A program made the position numbers and the translations under genes. Source: a bacterium (GTDB lineage: Bacteria; Armatimonadota; Fimbriimonadia; Fimbriimonadales; JBAXQP01). From it: a stretch of 5,533 nt of DNA. The stretch is taken from the NCBI GenBank assembly GCA_037131655.1, contig JBAXQP010000187.1:1-5533 (forward strand), read 5' to 3'. The notes below the pieces were generated by a model that made no database searches, was not told where the DNA came from, and worked only from the letters and a program-made list of their open reading frames with translations. Shown piece by piece: positions 1-5,412 of the stretch. How positions within the stretch are numbered: position 1 is the first letter of the stretch; each line of letters opens with the position of its first letter.

Positions 1-94
1 AAAATGCCCGAGATGTTTTTATTTTAATAATATTTTAAGAGTTCCCCAATTAAAGAATAAATCAAGTTCCTTTGGAAGTGCTGTACACAAGGCA

Positions 95-123
95 TTGCAA
101 AATTTTGCGGAAAATAAGATAAT
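95..123 (+). promoter_or_regulatory. Candidate sigma70-type promoter for the glycosyltransferase operon
   Basis: TTGCAA at 95-100 (4 of 6 to TTGACA) and GATAAT at 118-123 (5 of 6 to TATAAT) are separated by exactly 17 nt. Transcription would start near 130, leaving a leader of about 30 nt before the ATG at 160. The site lies inside the end of the upstream open frame. In AT-rich DNA such matches arise by chance, so this is only a candidate. Confidence 0.4.
97..108. repeat. 12-bp perfect palindrome in the candidate promoter spacer
   Basis: GCAAAATTTTGC is perfectly self-complementary. It overlaps the end of the candidate -35 hexamer and enters the spacer, a position where a dimeric repressor could bind. 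No regulator is known for it, and an A/T-rich core palindrome can occur by chance. Confidence 0.3.
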
Positions 124-159
124 GCTAAAGCCGACATCAAGAAATGGGGAAGATATAAC

Positions 160-1395
160 ATGAAAGTGCTCTGGTTTTGTAATGGCGCACTTAGCGATGT
201 GTCTGTCAATGGGACGGGCACTTGGCTGGGAGCAACGGCAAATGGGCTGCTGGAATCCGATGGTCTCGAACTTGGTGTTATTGCACTTAGTTCGGTGAAG
301 TCATTCACTCGACATGACTATCGCCATGTGAAGCAGTGGTATGTGCCAGCGGGGGCTCGGTTAGGGCGCGATGGACTGCCGTCAGCTACGCTGGTGCAGT
401 CTATCGTCGCAGCCGCTAATGAATTTTCACCTGACATAATTCATGTTTGGGGAACAGAGTCCTTCTGGGGACTACTATCAGCCCGCAACCTTTTAAAGTA
501 TCCAGCGCTTCTGGAGATACAAGGGTTGAAGGGGCCGTACTCAAAAGTATACTGTGGCGATCTTACATTCTGGGAACAGATCCTTTGCCTCGGGGTAAAG
601 GAAGTACTCAAGCGGAAAACCATGCAAACAGAGCGGCGTAAATTTGCGAATTGGGGTTTTCGCGAAAAGGAAATCATACGAGGGCATCGATTCATTGATG
701 TTCAGAGCCCTTGGGTTGTTGCGCAAGTCTCGGCTAGCAACCCGGCAGCGCGCCTTTTCTCGGTTGAATTAGTTTTGCGGAAGCCTTTTTACGAGGCTAC
801 GGCTTGGTGCCTCCCCCAAAGCTCTGTCATATTTTGTACAGCTGCGTATTCGGTGCCTTATAAAGGGTTACACGTGGCAATCCGGGCTCTTTGTTTGCTG
901 AGGAAACGAATCCCTAACGCTCGACTGCGGATTGCTGGTGGCCATCAGCGGGTTGGAATTCGTCAGGATGGCTACATGAGATGGATCAATAGAATAATTA
1001 AAAAATTGGGTCTGACAAATGCTGTGGAGTGGCTCGGGCCACTTGATGCCGTGCAAATCGTCGCGGAGTTAAAGAATGCTGCAGCGGTTGTTATTCCGAC
1101 TTTCTGTGAGACCTACTGTGTTGCATTTGCTGAAGCGATGACTCTTGGAGTCCCTGCAGTTGTTTCCTTCACTGGCGGAACAGCCTACCTCGGCAGAGAC
1201 GAGGACTCCTGCCTCTTTTTTCCTCCAGGTGATGAGGTGATGTGCGCTTATCAGTTAGAGCGGGTAATGACAGATAAAATGCTTGCCACGAGGCTCTCTC
1301 TAGAGTCTCGTAAAATAGCTGCAGTCCGAAACGACCGGAAGCGGATCGTTCAGCGGCAGTTGGAAATCTACCAGCAGGTTATGACGTCTCGGTAA
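160..1395 (+). CDS. Glycosyltransferase, GT4-like (GT-B fold), polysaccharide assembly
   Basis: A 411-residue cytosolic or membrane-associated glycosyltransferase, predicted to move a sugar from a nucleotide-sugar donor to a growing lipid-linked glycan. The N-terminal Rossmann half begins MKVLWFCNGAL, with a strand and pocket at DIIHVWGTESFWG. The C-terminal donor half carries YKGLHVAIRAL (Lys235, the conserved phosphate-contacting Lys), a strand at LRIAGG, and the Glu-x7-Glu signature ETYCVAFAE (Glu317, Glu325). A Gly-Val-Pro turn and a GGTAYLG loop follow. The Arg that usually precedes the Lys in GT4 enzymes is not evident (AAYSVPYKG). The length is normal for the family. The start is supported by a purine-rich GGGGA at 146-150 and the canonical first beta strand. 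It is the first gene of the cluster; its ATG overlaps the stop of the upstream remnant. Donor and acceptor cannot be read from the sequence. I see no signal peptide or membrane segment. Confidence 0.9.
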   Translation: MKVLWFCNGALSDVSVNGTGTWLGATANGLLESDGLELGVIALSSVKSFTRHDYRHVKQWYVPAGARLGRDGLPSATLVQSIVAAANEFSPDIIHVWGTESFWGLLSARNLLKYPALLEIQGLKGPYSKVYCGDLTFWEQILCLGVKEVLKRKTMQTERRKFANWGFREKEIIRGHRFIDVQSPWVVAQVSASNPAARLFSVELVLRKPFYEATAWCLPQSSVIFCTAAYSVPYKGLHVAIRALCLLRKRIPNARLRIAGGHQRVGIRQDGYMRWINRIIKKLGLTNAVEWLGPLDAVQIVAELKNAAAVVIPTFCETYCVAFAEAMTLGVPAVVSFTGGTAYLGRDEDSCLFFPPGDEVMCAYQLERVMTDKMLATRLSLESRKIAAVRNDRKRIVQRQLEIYQQVMTSR

Positions 1396-1414
1396 TTCTG
1401 CGAATATAGTACGA

Positions 1415-2737
1415 ATGACTATCAATACCAAATATCCGCGCATTCTAATCGTCATGATGACCAAGATTAAGGACGATGATCCGGTAAACCTGCTGATCCG
1501 CACGCAGTTTAGTGAGTGGCCGAAAGATCATTTGGCGCAGATTCACGCAACTGGGGATCCACCTGGGAGCGGCGAGTTCTGTGGCCGTTGTTATCGCCTC
1601 CAAACCTGTGACCGGTTTCTCGGTGGTCTGTTTCAAAGACTAAGAGGCGGAGTGTTCAATATGGTGTCGCCGGACACAGTCACTAAACAAGTTGAGGTTG
1701 GACCAGTTGGTTTGATTAGTGGTTGGGCCAAGATTATAAAGAAATGCCTTGGCGATACTCTCGTTAGTTCGGGACTATGGGAAGTGATTTTTTGCATCCG
1801 CTTATCTAAGCAAATGGAGACCTTTGTACGGGATTTTAATCCTGACATGATTTATTGCCAGGGATACTCGCTAGGGTTTGCCACACTCCCGCGTCTGATT
1901 TCAAAACGGTTCAATATTCCGATTTGTTTTCAGACCACAGATGACTGGCCAAGTTACACATACAAAGGTTATCTGATGGGATGGCTCCTGCGCCGGAGTG
2001 CGCGGAAACTGGTTGCCAAAGCAATAGTCCGGCTAGCGTTCGGGCAAAAGATGCAGAAAAAATTTATAGCGCGATATGGTGTTCAATTTGAAGCCACATA
2101 CCATCTGGATGATCCTCGAAGATTTATTGGATTTCAGGATTTTGCGATATCCACTACCCCGTTTCGGGCTGTCTATACAGGGAGTATCGCATTGCGTCGC
2201 TATGAAGCAATAATTGACCTCGTTGCGGCAATCAGAAAGCTTCCTGCAAGCGTTGGCCCGATTCAAGTTGAGGTATATTGTCCAGGGATACCCAAGGATA
2301 TGCCGAGTGAGTTATTGATAGCCCCCGAAGTTTCTTTTTTGCCTCTGCCGACACATGACGAGTTACCGAGCGTTTTGGCTTCGGCTTCAGTTCTCTTATT
2401 GCCAGAGTCATTCAACGTGGCTCCAGAATTTATCGAATATGCAATATCAACTAAGGCGCATCTTTACATGATGAGTGGGCGGCCGATCTTGGTGTACGGT
2501 CCGGAATATAGTGGAACCGTTGGATATGCTATGGATGGTGGTTGGGCTGCAGTGGTGGCGGAACGTGATGAGGAAAGTCTGAAAGAAGTATTTTGCGAGT
2601 TGCTTAATAATAAAGCATTCAACGATCGGTTGAGGAAAAACGCTCAGATTTGTGCAAAAAGAAATCATGATATCATATTAGGGCGCACACAATTTCGCGA
2701 ACTGATAACCAGGGCCGTGGTGCAAGTAACCGGTTAA
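1415..2737 (+). CDS. Divergent GT-B glycosyltransferase
   Basis: A 440-residue protein starting 19 nt after the previous stop. The first beta strand is PRILIVMM (residues 8-15). It is followed by the family-like segment LLIRTQFSEWPKDHLAQI and a cysteine-containing stretch FCGRCYRLQTC (Cys56, Cys59, Cys65). The middle has DMIYCQGYSLGFATLPRL and FQTTDDWP, typical of an acceptor-side Rossmann domain. The C-terminal half has VYTGSIALRRYEAI and, in place of a classical Glu-x7-Glu motif, the pattern STKAHLYMMSGRPILVYGP (Lys347). I associate that pattern with GT4-like enzymes carrying S-x-K-x-x-x-Y-M/L-A/S-x-G-R-P-I-L. No clear Shine-Dalgarno sequence precedes the ATG, so translation may depend on coupling to the gene before. 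A later start at the ATGs near 1454 would cut into the first strand and is less likely. The sugar specificity is unknown. Its order in a run of glycosyltransferase genes supports a role in the same glycan. Confidence 0.82.
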   Translation: MTINTKYPRILIVMMTKIKDDDPVNLLIRTQFSEWPKDHLAQIHATGDPPGSGEFCGRCYRLQTCDRFLGGLFQRLRGGVFNMVSPDTVTKQVEVGPVGLISGWAKIIKKCLGDTLVSSGLWEVIFCIRLSKQMETFVRDFNPDMIYCQGYSLGFATLPRLISKRFNIPICFQTTDDWPSYTYKGYLMGWLLRRSARKLVAKAIVRLAFGQKMQKKFIARYGVQFEATYHLDDPRRFIGFQDFAISTTPFRAVYTGSIALRRYEAIIDLVAAIRKLPASVGPIQVEVYCPGIPKDMPSELLIAPEVSFLPLPTHDELPSVLASASVLLLPESFNVAPEFIEYAISTKAHLYMMSGRPILVYGPEYSGTVGYAMDGGWAAVVAERDEESLKEVFCELLNNKAFNDRLRKNAQICAKRNHDIILGRTQFRELITRAVVQVTG

Positions 2738-2764
2738 CGTGAAAAGTATTTAGCGGAGTGTATA

Positions 2765-3907
2765 ATGCGGATTCTGCAAGTAACCAATATTATCAGCCAT
2801 CATCAACTTCCACTGGCACGCTGTTTGGCGTCAGCACCGGGAGATGATAATTTTCGTTTTGCGGTAACCGATCCCCCCATGGTTGAACGTGTAAAAATGG
2901 GATGGGATGCGGAGGAGCTGGAATCCTGGCTCCTGAGCGCTGGCGAAAATGAAACCCACAGAGTTGAGTTCGAACACTGGTGGGATGATGCTGATGTGGT
3001 GATTGCAGGTTACCGTAATGTGTCCAGAATCGCTGATCGAGTGAGGCGTGGAAAACTGACTTTCTACATGTCTGAGCGATGGTGGAAGCCGCCGATAGGC
3101 ATAGCGCGGTTGCTTCATCCGCGATTTGCTTGGATGGCCTATCGATTTTGTCGTCTTGCCCAATCCCCCCTGTTTCATTATTTGCCGATGGGGCGGTATG
3201 CGGAGACCGACATGCGACGTATAACGTCATTTCAAGGACGAATGTGGGATTGGGGCTATTTCACAGATGTTCATAATCCCTTGCCATCCTATCGCGATCG
3301 GGATAAGAGGCTTCGGGTAATTTGGGCTGGAAGAATGCTTGCCTTGAAACGCGTGGATACTTTGGTTCAGGCTTTTTCCATTCTGATGCAACAGAACCCC
3401 AAGGCTCGCTTAACGTTAATCGGAGATGGACCTTGCCGTCATGAATTGGAGCGGTTAGTTCAGAAGCTGAAGCTTACAGGTAACGTAGATATTCATTCCA
3501 GTATGCCGGTAGCGCAAGTCCGTAATCAGATGCGACAAGCTCATGTTTATGTGCTGCCTAGCAATGGTTATGAAGGGTGGGGCGCTGTTTTAAATGAAGC
3601 AATGTCGGAGGGATGCGCCATCGTCGCTAGCGAAGCAGCGGGAGCAGCTAAAACCATGATTCGGCATGGAGAAAATGGGTTGTTGTTTGCCCCTGGTGAC
3701 TATAGGCGACTGGGAGATATGTTGGTGCAATTAAGCAGAAATGAATCGGAACGCCTGAGGTTGGCTGAAGCAGGGCAAAAGACGATAAGTGAATATTGGT
3801 CGCCAAATATAGCGGCAGAACGATTCTTAGCCGTAAGCGACGCATTGTTATCAAAGGGGGTCATCCCAAATTACCCCACTGGGCCAATGTCGCTCTTGGG
3901 CCAGTGA
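2765..3907 (+). CDS. Glycosyltransferase family 4 protein
   Basis: A 380-residue GT-B glycosyltransferase with the full set of GT4 donor-site marks. These are WAGRMLALKRVDTL (Arg190 and Lys195, diphosphate contacts), LIGDGP with GDGP at 220-223, and Glu-x7-Glu EGWGAVLNE (Glu270, Glu278). A Gly-Cys-Ala turn, an AAGAAKTMIRHGENGLLF loop and a final FAPGD follow. The N-terminal half opens MRILQVTNIISHHQLPLARC, the His-His-Gln-Leu-Pro variant. It is tryptophan-rich, with a striking MSERWWKPP segment (102-110) that I recall as conserved in one GT4 subgroup of polysaccharide clusters. The start is well supported by GGAG at 2755-2758, 6 nt before the ATG. The gap to the preceding gene is 27 nt. The last 18 or so residues (SKGVIPNYPTGP...) look like a non-conserved tail. 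Donor sugar and linkage are not determinable. A retaining mechanism follows from family membership. Confidence 0.92.
   Translation: MRILQVTNIISHHQLPLARCLASAPGDDNFRFAVTDPPMVERVKMGWDAEELESWLLSAGENETHRVEFEHWWDDADVVIAGYRNVSRIADRVRRGKLTFYMSERWWKPPIGIARLLHPRFAWMAYRFCRLAQSPLFHYLPMGRYAETDMRRITSFQGRMWDWGYFTDVHNPLPSYRDRDKRLRVIWAGRMLALKRVDTLVQAFSILMQQNPKARLTLIGDGPCRHELERLVQKLKLTGNVDIHSSMPVAQVRNQMRQAHVYVLPSNGYEGWGAVLNEAMSEGCAIVASEAAGAAKTMIRHGENGLLFAPGDYRRLGDMLVQLSRNESERLRLAEAGQKTISEYWSPNIAAERFLAVSDALLSKGVIPNYPTGPMSLLGQ
3877..3906 (+). other. Imperfect hairpin across the junction of the third and fourth glycosyltransferase genes
   Basis: CACTGG-G-CC at 3877-3885 pairs with GG-G-CCAGTG at 3898-3906, giving 8 pairs, one G/G mismatch and a 12-nt loop. 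The stem covers the end of the third gene including most of its TGA (3905-3907) and lies just before the fourth gene's ATG (3915). No T-run follows, so it is not an intrinsic terminator. It could affect re-initiation on the next gene. Confidence 0.35.
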
Positions 3908-3914
3908 TTCCGGT

Positions 3915-5135
3915 ATGAATATTTTGCAAATCAATTCAGTTTGCGGCATTGGCAGTACGGGACGTATAGCGACTGATTTACATGCGATTTTGTTAAAATA
4001 CGGGCATCAAAGCACAGTTGCTTTTGGGCGCGATGAAGCCAGAAGTTGTGATCAAAATATTCGAATTGGCGGCCGTGTGGATAATTATCTGCATGTTGCC
4101 TGCACGAGACTTTTTGATGCACACGGCTTTGGGTCTGCGGAAGCAACTCAGGCATTTGTCACAAGGATTAAAGCCCTAAATCCAGATATTATTCATTTAC
4201 ATAACCTTCATGGCTATTATCTCCATGTAGGTTTCCTCTTTGATTATCTTAAGCAGGTCGATAAACCTGTTGTCTGGACGCTACATGATTGTTGGTCATT
4301 TACCGGGCATTGTTCACATTTTGATTTTAATGGGTGCGATAGGTGGCGGAGTGGGTGCTATGAGTGCCCGCTTAAATCCGGATATCCGAAAAGTCTGTTT
4401 CTTGACCGATCAATGCATAATTACCGGAGGAAAAGGGATGCTTTTACAGGCGTCAAAAAGCTAAAGATAGTTACTCCATCAAAATGGCTTGCAGATCTTG
4501 TTAAGGAGTCATATCTGCGGGATTATCCTGTTTCGATTATTAATAACGGAATTGACCTGAATGTTTTTAAGCCAAAAGTGAGTGATTTTCGAAGCCGATA
4601 TAACTTGCAGGGACAATTCATTAGTTTAGGTGTCGCATCTATTTGGGGTGAACGTAAGGGCTATCAATATTTTATTGATCTTGCCAAGCAACTGCGACCA
4701 GATGAGAAGATCGTGTTGGTAGGTGTCAGCGAATCACAGATCAAGCTGCTGCCCGACGGTATTATAGGTATTGCTAAGACCAACAGTACAGCTGAATTAG
4801 CAGAGATTTACAGCGCTGCTGATGTTTTTGTCAATCCGACTCTCGAGGACAATTTCCCTACTACCAACCTAGAAGCGCTGGCCTGTGGAACTCCGGTTAT
4901 CACGTTTAATACCGGCGGCAGCCCCGAGTGTTTAGAGGAGAGGTGTGGATTGGTGGTGGATAGGGGAGATTTTCAGGGTTTAGTTGAGGCAATAGGAATT
5001 GTTCGAAGTAATGGTAAAGAATTCTATTCAGCAAAATGCAGACAACGGGCCGTAGATCACTTTGATAAAGATGTGCGGTTTGCCGAGTACATTGAATTGT
5101 ATAAGAGTGCGGTGGAAGAGAATTCTGGATTATGA
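3915..5135 (+). CDS. Glycosyltransferase family 4, HDCW/cysteine-rich subgroup (WcaC-like)
   Basis: A 406-residue GT4 enzyme beginning 7 nt after the previous stop. The N-terminal half has the glycine-rich opening CGIGSTGRIATDL, then DIIHLHNLHGYYLHVGFL (residues 91-108). Next is TLHDCWSFTGHC followed by spaced cysteines (Cys126, Cys133, Cys141, Cys148, Cys151) and YPKSLFLDRS. I recognise this arrangement from colanic-acid and capsule glycosyltransferases such as WcaC-type proteins. The donor half has PVSIINNGIDLNVFKP, GVASIWGERKGYQYFI (Arg247, Lys248), and EDNFPTTNLEALACGTPVI. In this subgroup the first acidic residue of the Glu-x7-Glu motif aligns with Asp312, paired with Glu320. A TGGSPE loop follows. 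There is no obvious Shine-Dalgarno sequence, so translational coupling to the previous gene is likely. The gene is more AT-rich than the first glycosyltransferase in the stretches I counted. Donor sugar is unknown; the dehydratase gene downstream suggests a deoxy-amino sugar in the glycan. Confidence 0.92.
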   Translation: MNILQINSVCGIGSTGRIATDLHAILLKYGHQSTVAFGRDEARSCDQNIRIGGRVDNYLHVACTRLFDAHGFGSAEATQAFVTRIKALNPDIIHLHNLHGYYLHVGFLFDYLKQVDKPVVWTLHDCWSFTGHCSHFDFNGCDRWRSGCYECPLKSGYPKSLFLDRSMHNYRRKRDAFTGVKKLKIVTPSKWLADLVKESYLRDYPVSIINNGIDLNVFKPKVSDFRSRYNLQGQFISLGVASIWGERKGYQYFIDLAKQLRPDEKIVLVGVSESQIKLLPDGIIGIAKTNSTAELAEIYSAADVFVNPTLEDNFPTTNLEALACGTPVITFNTGGSPECLEERCGLVVDRGDFQGLVEAIGIVRSNGKEFYSAKCRQRAVDHFDKDVRFAEYIELYKSAVEENSGL

Positions 5136-5186
5136 ATTTTAGATTTTGAATGAAAAGGGGGAGCCACTCTCGCTAGGCGACGGAGG

Positions 5187-5213
5187 TTTGGAGTGCGGCG
5201 ACCTGGCGCCGCT
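5187..5213 (+). repeat. Left 27-bp arm of the inverted repeat
   Basis: Perfect reverse complement of 5331-5357. The arm can itself fold: GCGGCG 5195-5200 pairs with CGCCGC 5207-5212 around the loop ACCTGG. Confidence 0.9.
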
Positions 5214-5236
5214 CTGCTAGCGCGGGACCTCGCTTG

Positions 5237-5262
5237 CCCTCCGTAGCCTTAGCGAAGGAGGG
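5237..5262. repeat. Inner hairpin with CCTCCGTAGCCTTAGCG motif
   Basis: CCCTCC at 5237-5242 pairs with GGAGGG at 5257-5262 over a 14-nt loop containing TAGCCTTAGCG. The sequence 5238-5254 recurs in inverted form at 5171-5186, just outside the 27-bp arm, differing by one substitution and one 1-nt gap. Confidence 0.6.
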
Positions 5263-5304
5263 GCACGCGCGGGCTGTAGGCCAGTCAGTGTCTAGACGTT
5301 ATGA

Positions 5305-5324
5305 CGGCGGGCCAGGTCCCGCCG
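5305..5324. repeat. 7-bp hairpin with CCAGGT loop
   Basis: CGGCGGG 5305-5311 and CCCGCCG 5318-5324 form a perfect stem around the hexamer CCAGGT. The same hexamer is the loop of the right-arm hairpin (5338-5343), and its complement is the loop of the left-arm hairpin. No T-run follows, so it is not a classical terminator. Confidence 0.65.
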
Positions 5325-5330
5325 AAGAAA

Positions 5331-5357
5331 AGCGGCGCCAGGTCGCCGCACTCCAAA
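5331..5357 (+). repeat. Right 27-bp arm of the inverted repeat
   Basis: Perfect reverse complement of 5187-5213. It folds locally through GCGGCG 5332-5337 and CGCCGC 5344-5349 with loop CCAGGT. It is followed by three further A residues, which is the wrong strand for a terminator acting on the upstream genes. Confidence 0.9.
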
Positions 5358-5384
5358 AAAGTCAGATTGTCTTATTAATATTTT

Positions 5385-5397
5385 CCGGCTATGCCGG
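5385..5397. promoter_or_regulatory. Small perfect hairpin just upstream of the dehydratase ribosome binding site
   Basis: CCGGC 5385-5389 pairs with GCCGG 5393-5397 around a TAT loop. AGGAG of the ribosome binding site follows at 5401-5405. It could influence translation or be a leftover of the neighbouring repeats. No T-run follows, so termination is unlikely. Confidence 0.4.
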
Positions 5398-5412
5398 GTT
5401 AGGAGAGAGTAT

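Larger units (their letters stand above)
2..163 (+). pseudogene. 3' end of a truncated PD-(D/E)XK nuclease-like gene (5' end outside window)
   Basis: The frame beginning at position 2 is open for 53 codons and ends at TGA 161-163. That stop overlaps the next gene's ATG (160-162) in an ATGA arrangement. The visible residues begin KCPRCFYF, continue with LRVP at residues 12-15, and reach FGSAVHKALQNF at 24-35. This order (Cys-Pro-Arg, aromatic residues, Leu-Arg-hydrophobic-Pro, then Gly-x-x-Val-His-x-x-Leu) is, from family knowledge, the opening of PD-(D/E)XK domains in RecB/AddB-like nucleases and in UvrD-type helicases with a C-terminal nuclease. His29 would be the motif I His. A full domain runs well over 100 residues further to the Asp and Glu-x-Lys motifs. 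This frame ends 24 residues after the His, and neither other forward frame continues it. I infer a C-terminally truncated, probably inactive remnant. The stretch is 32% GC, so a chance open frame is possible but less likely given the motif. Confidence 0.5.
5187..5357. mobile_element. 171-bp MITE/BIME-like element bounded by a 27-bp perfect inverted repeat
   Basis: The left arm 5187-5213 (beginning TTTGGAGTGCGGCG) is exactly reverse-complementary to the right arm 5331-5357 (ending CGCCGCACTCCAAA), with no mismatch over 27 bp. Inside, a second inverted pair, GCGGGACCT at 5222-5230 and AGGTCCCGC at 5314-5322, lies in nested order. There is no coding capacity for a transposase and no clear target-site duplication. 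Such GC-rich inverted elements with TTTGGAGTGCGGCGAC-like ends are, from memory, repeated across some Verrucomicrobiota genomes. A REP/BIME-type or other non-autonomous element is the best reading. Confidence 0.6.
5136..5412. other. 277-nt intergenic region filled by inverted repeats
   Basis: No convincing gene lies between the fourth glycosyltransferase and the dehydratase. The first 24 nt or so are AT-rich. The central part, roughly 5171-5357, is very GC-rich (43 of 60 bases at 5221-5280) and made almost entirely of inverted repeats. The last 55 nt are AT-rich again and carry a small hairpin and the ribosome binding site for the dehydratase. The other junctions in this cluster are 7-27 nt, so this gap stands out and suggests an insertion. 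Confidence 0.85.

Noticed and set aside
24..308. Minus-strand open frame of 94 codons
   Set aside because: It overlaps the upstream open frame and the start of the first glycosyltransferase and has no recognisable family pattern; its length is explained by the opposite-strand coding.
2033..2668. Minus-strand open frames of 73-77 codons opposite the second glycosyltransferase
   Set aside because: No ribosome binding or family pattern, fully covered by a real gene on the other strand.
2793..3230. Minus-strand open frame of 145 codons, plus another of 115 codons in a second frame
   Set aside because: Both lie entirely opposite the third glycosyltransferase, which has clear GT4 motifs. The translations are low in recognisable structure and look like shadows.
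5195..5349. CRISPR array from the repeated hairpins
   Set aside because: The units are in mixed orientation and irregularly spaced, with no constant repeat and spacer lengths.
5187..5357. Integron attC site
   Set aside because: The ends are TTTGGAG/CTCCAAA rather than the RYYYAAC/GTTRRRY core sites, and the arms are perfectly paired, without the usual extrahelical bases.
5187..5360. Intrinsic terminator formed by the 27-bp inverted repeat
   Set aside because: The loop is 117 nt and the right arm is followed by A residues rather than T on the + strand, so it lacks the standard form for termination of the upstream operon.
5160..5375. Target-site duplication flanking the element
   Set aside because: The bases outside the arms do not form a convincing direct repeat; only short A-rich similarity is seen.
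5367..5395. Promoter for the dehydratase (TTGTCT, 17 nt, TATGCC)
   Set aside because: The -10 matches only 3 of 6 and lies within the small hairpin. It is too weak to annotate, although an internal promoter here would make sense.
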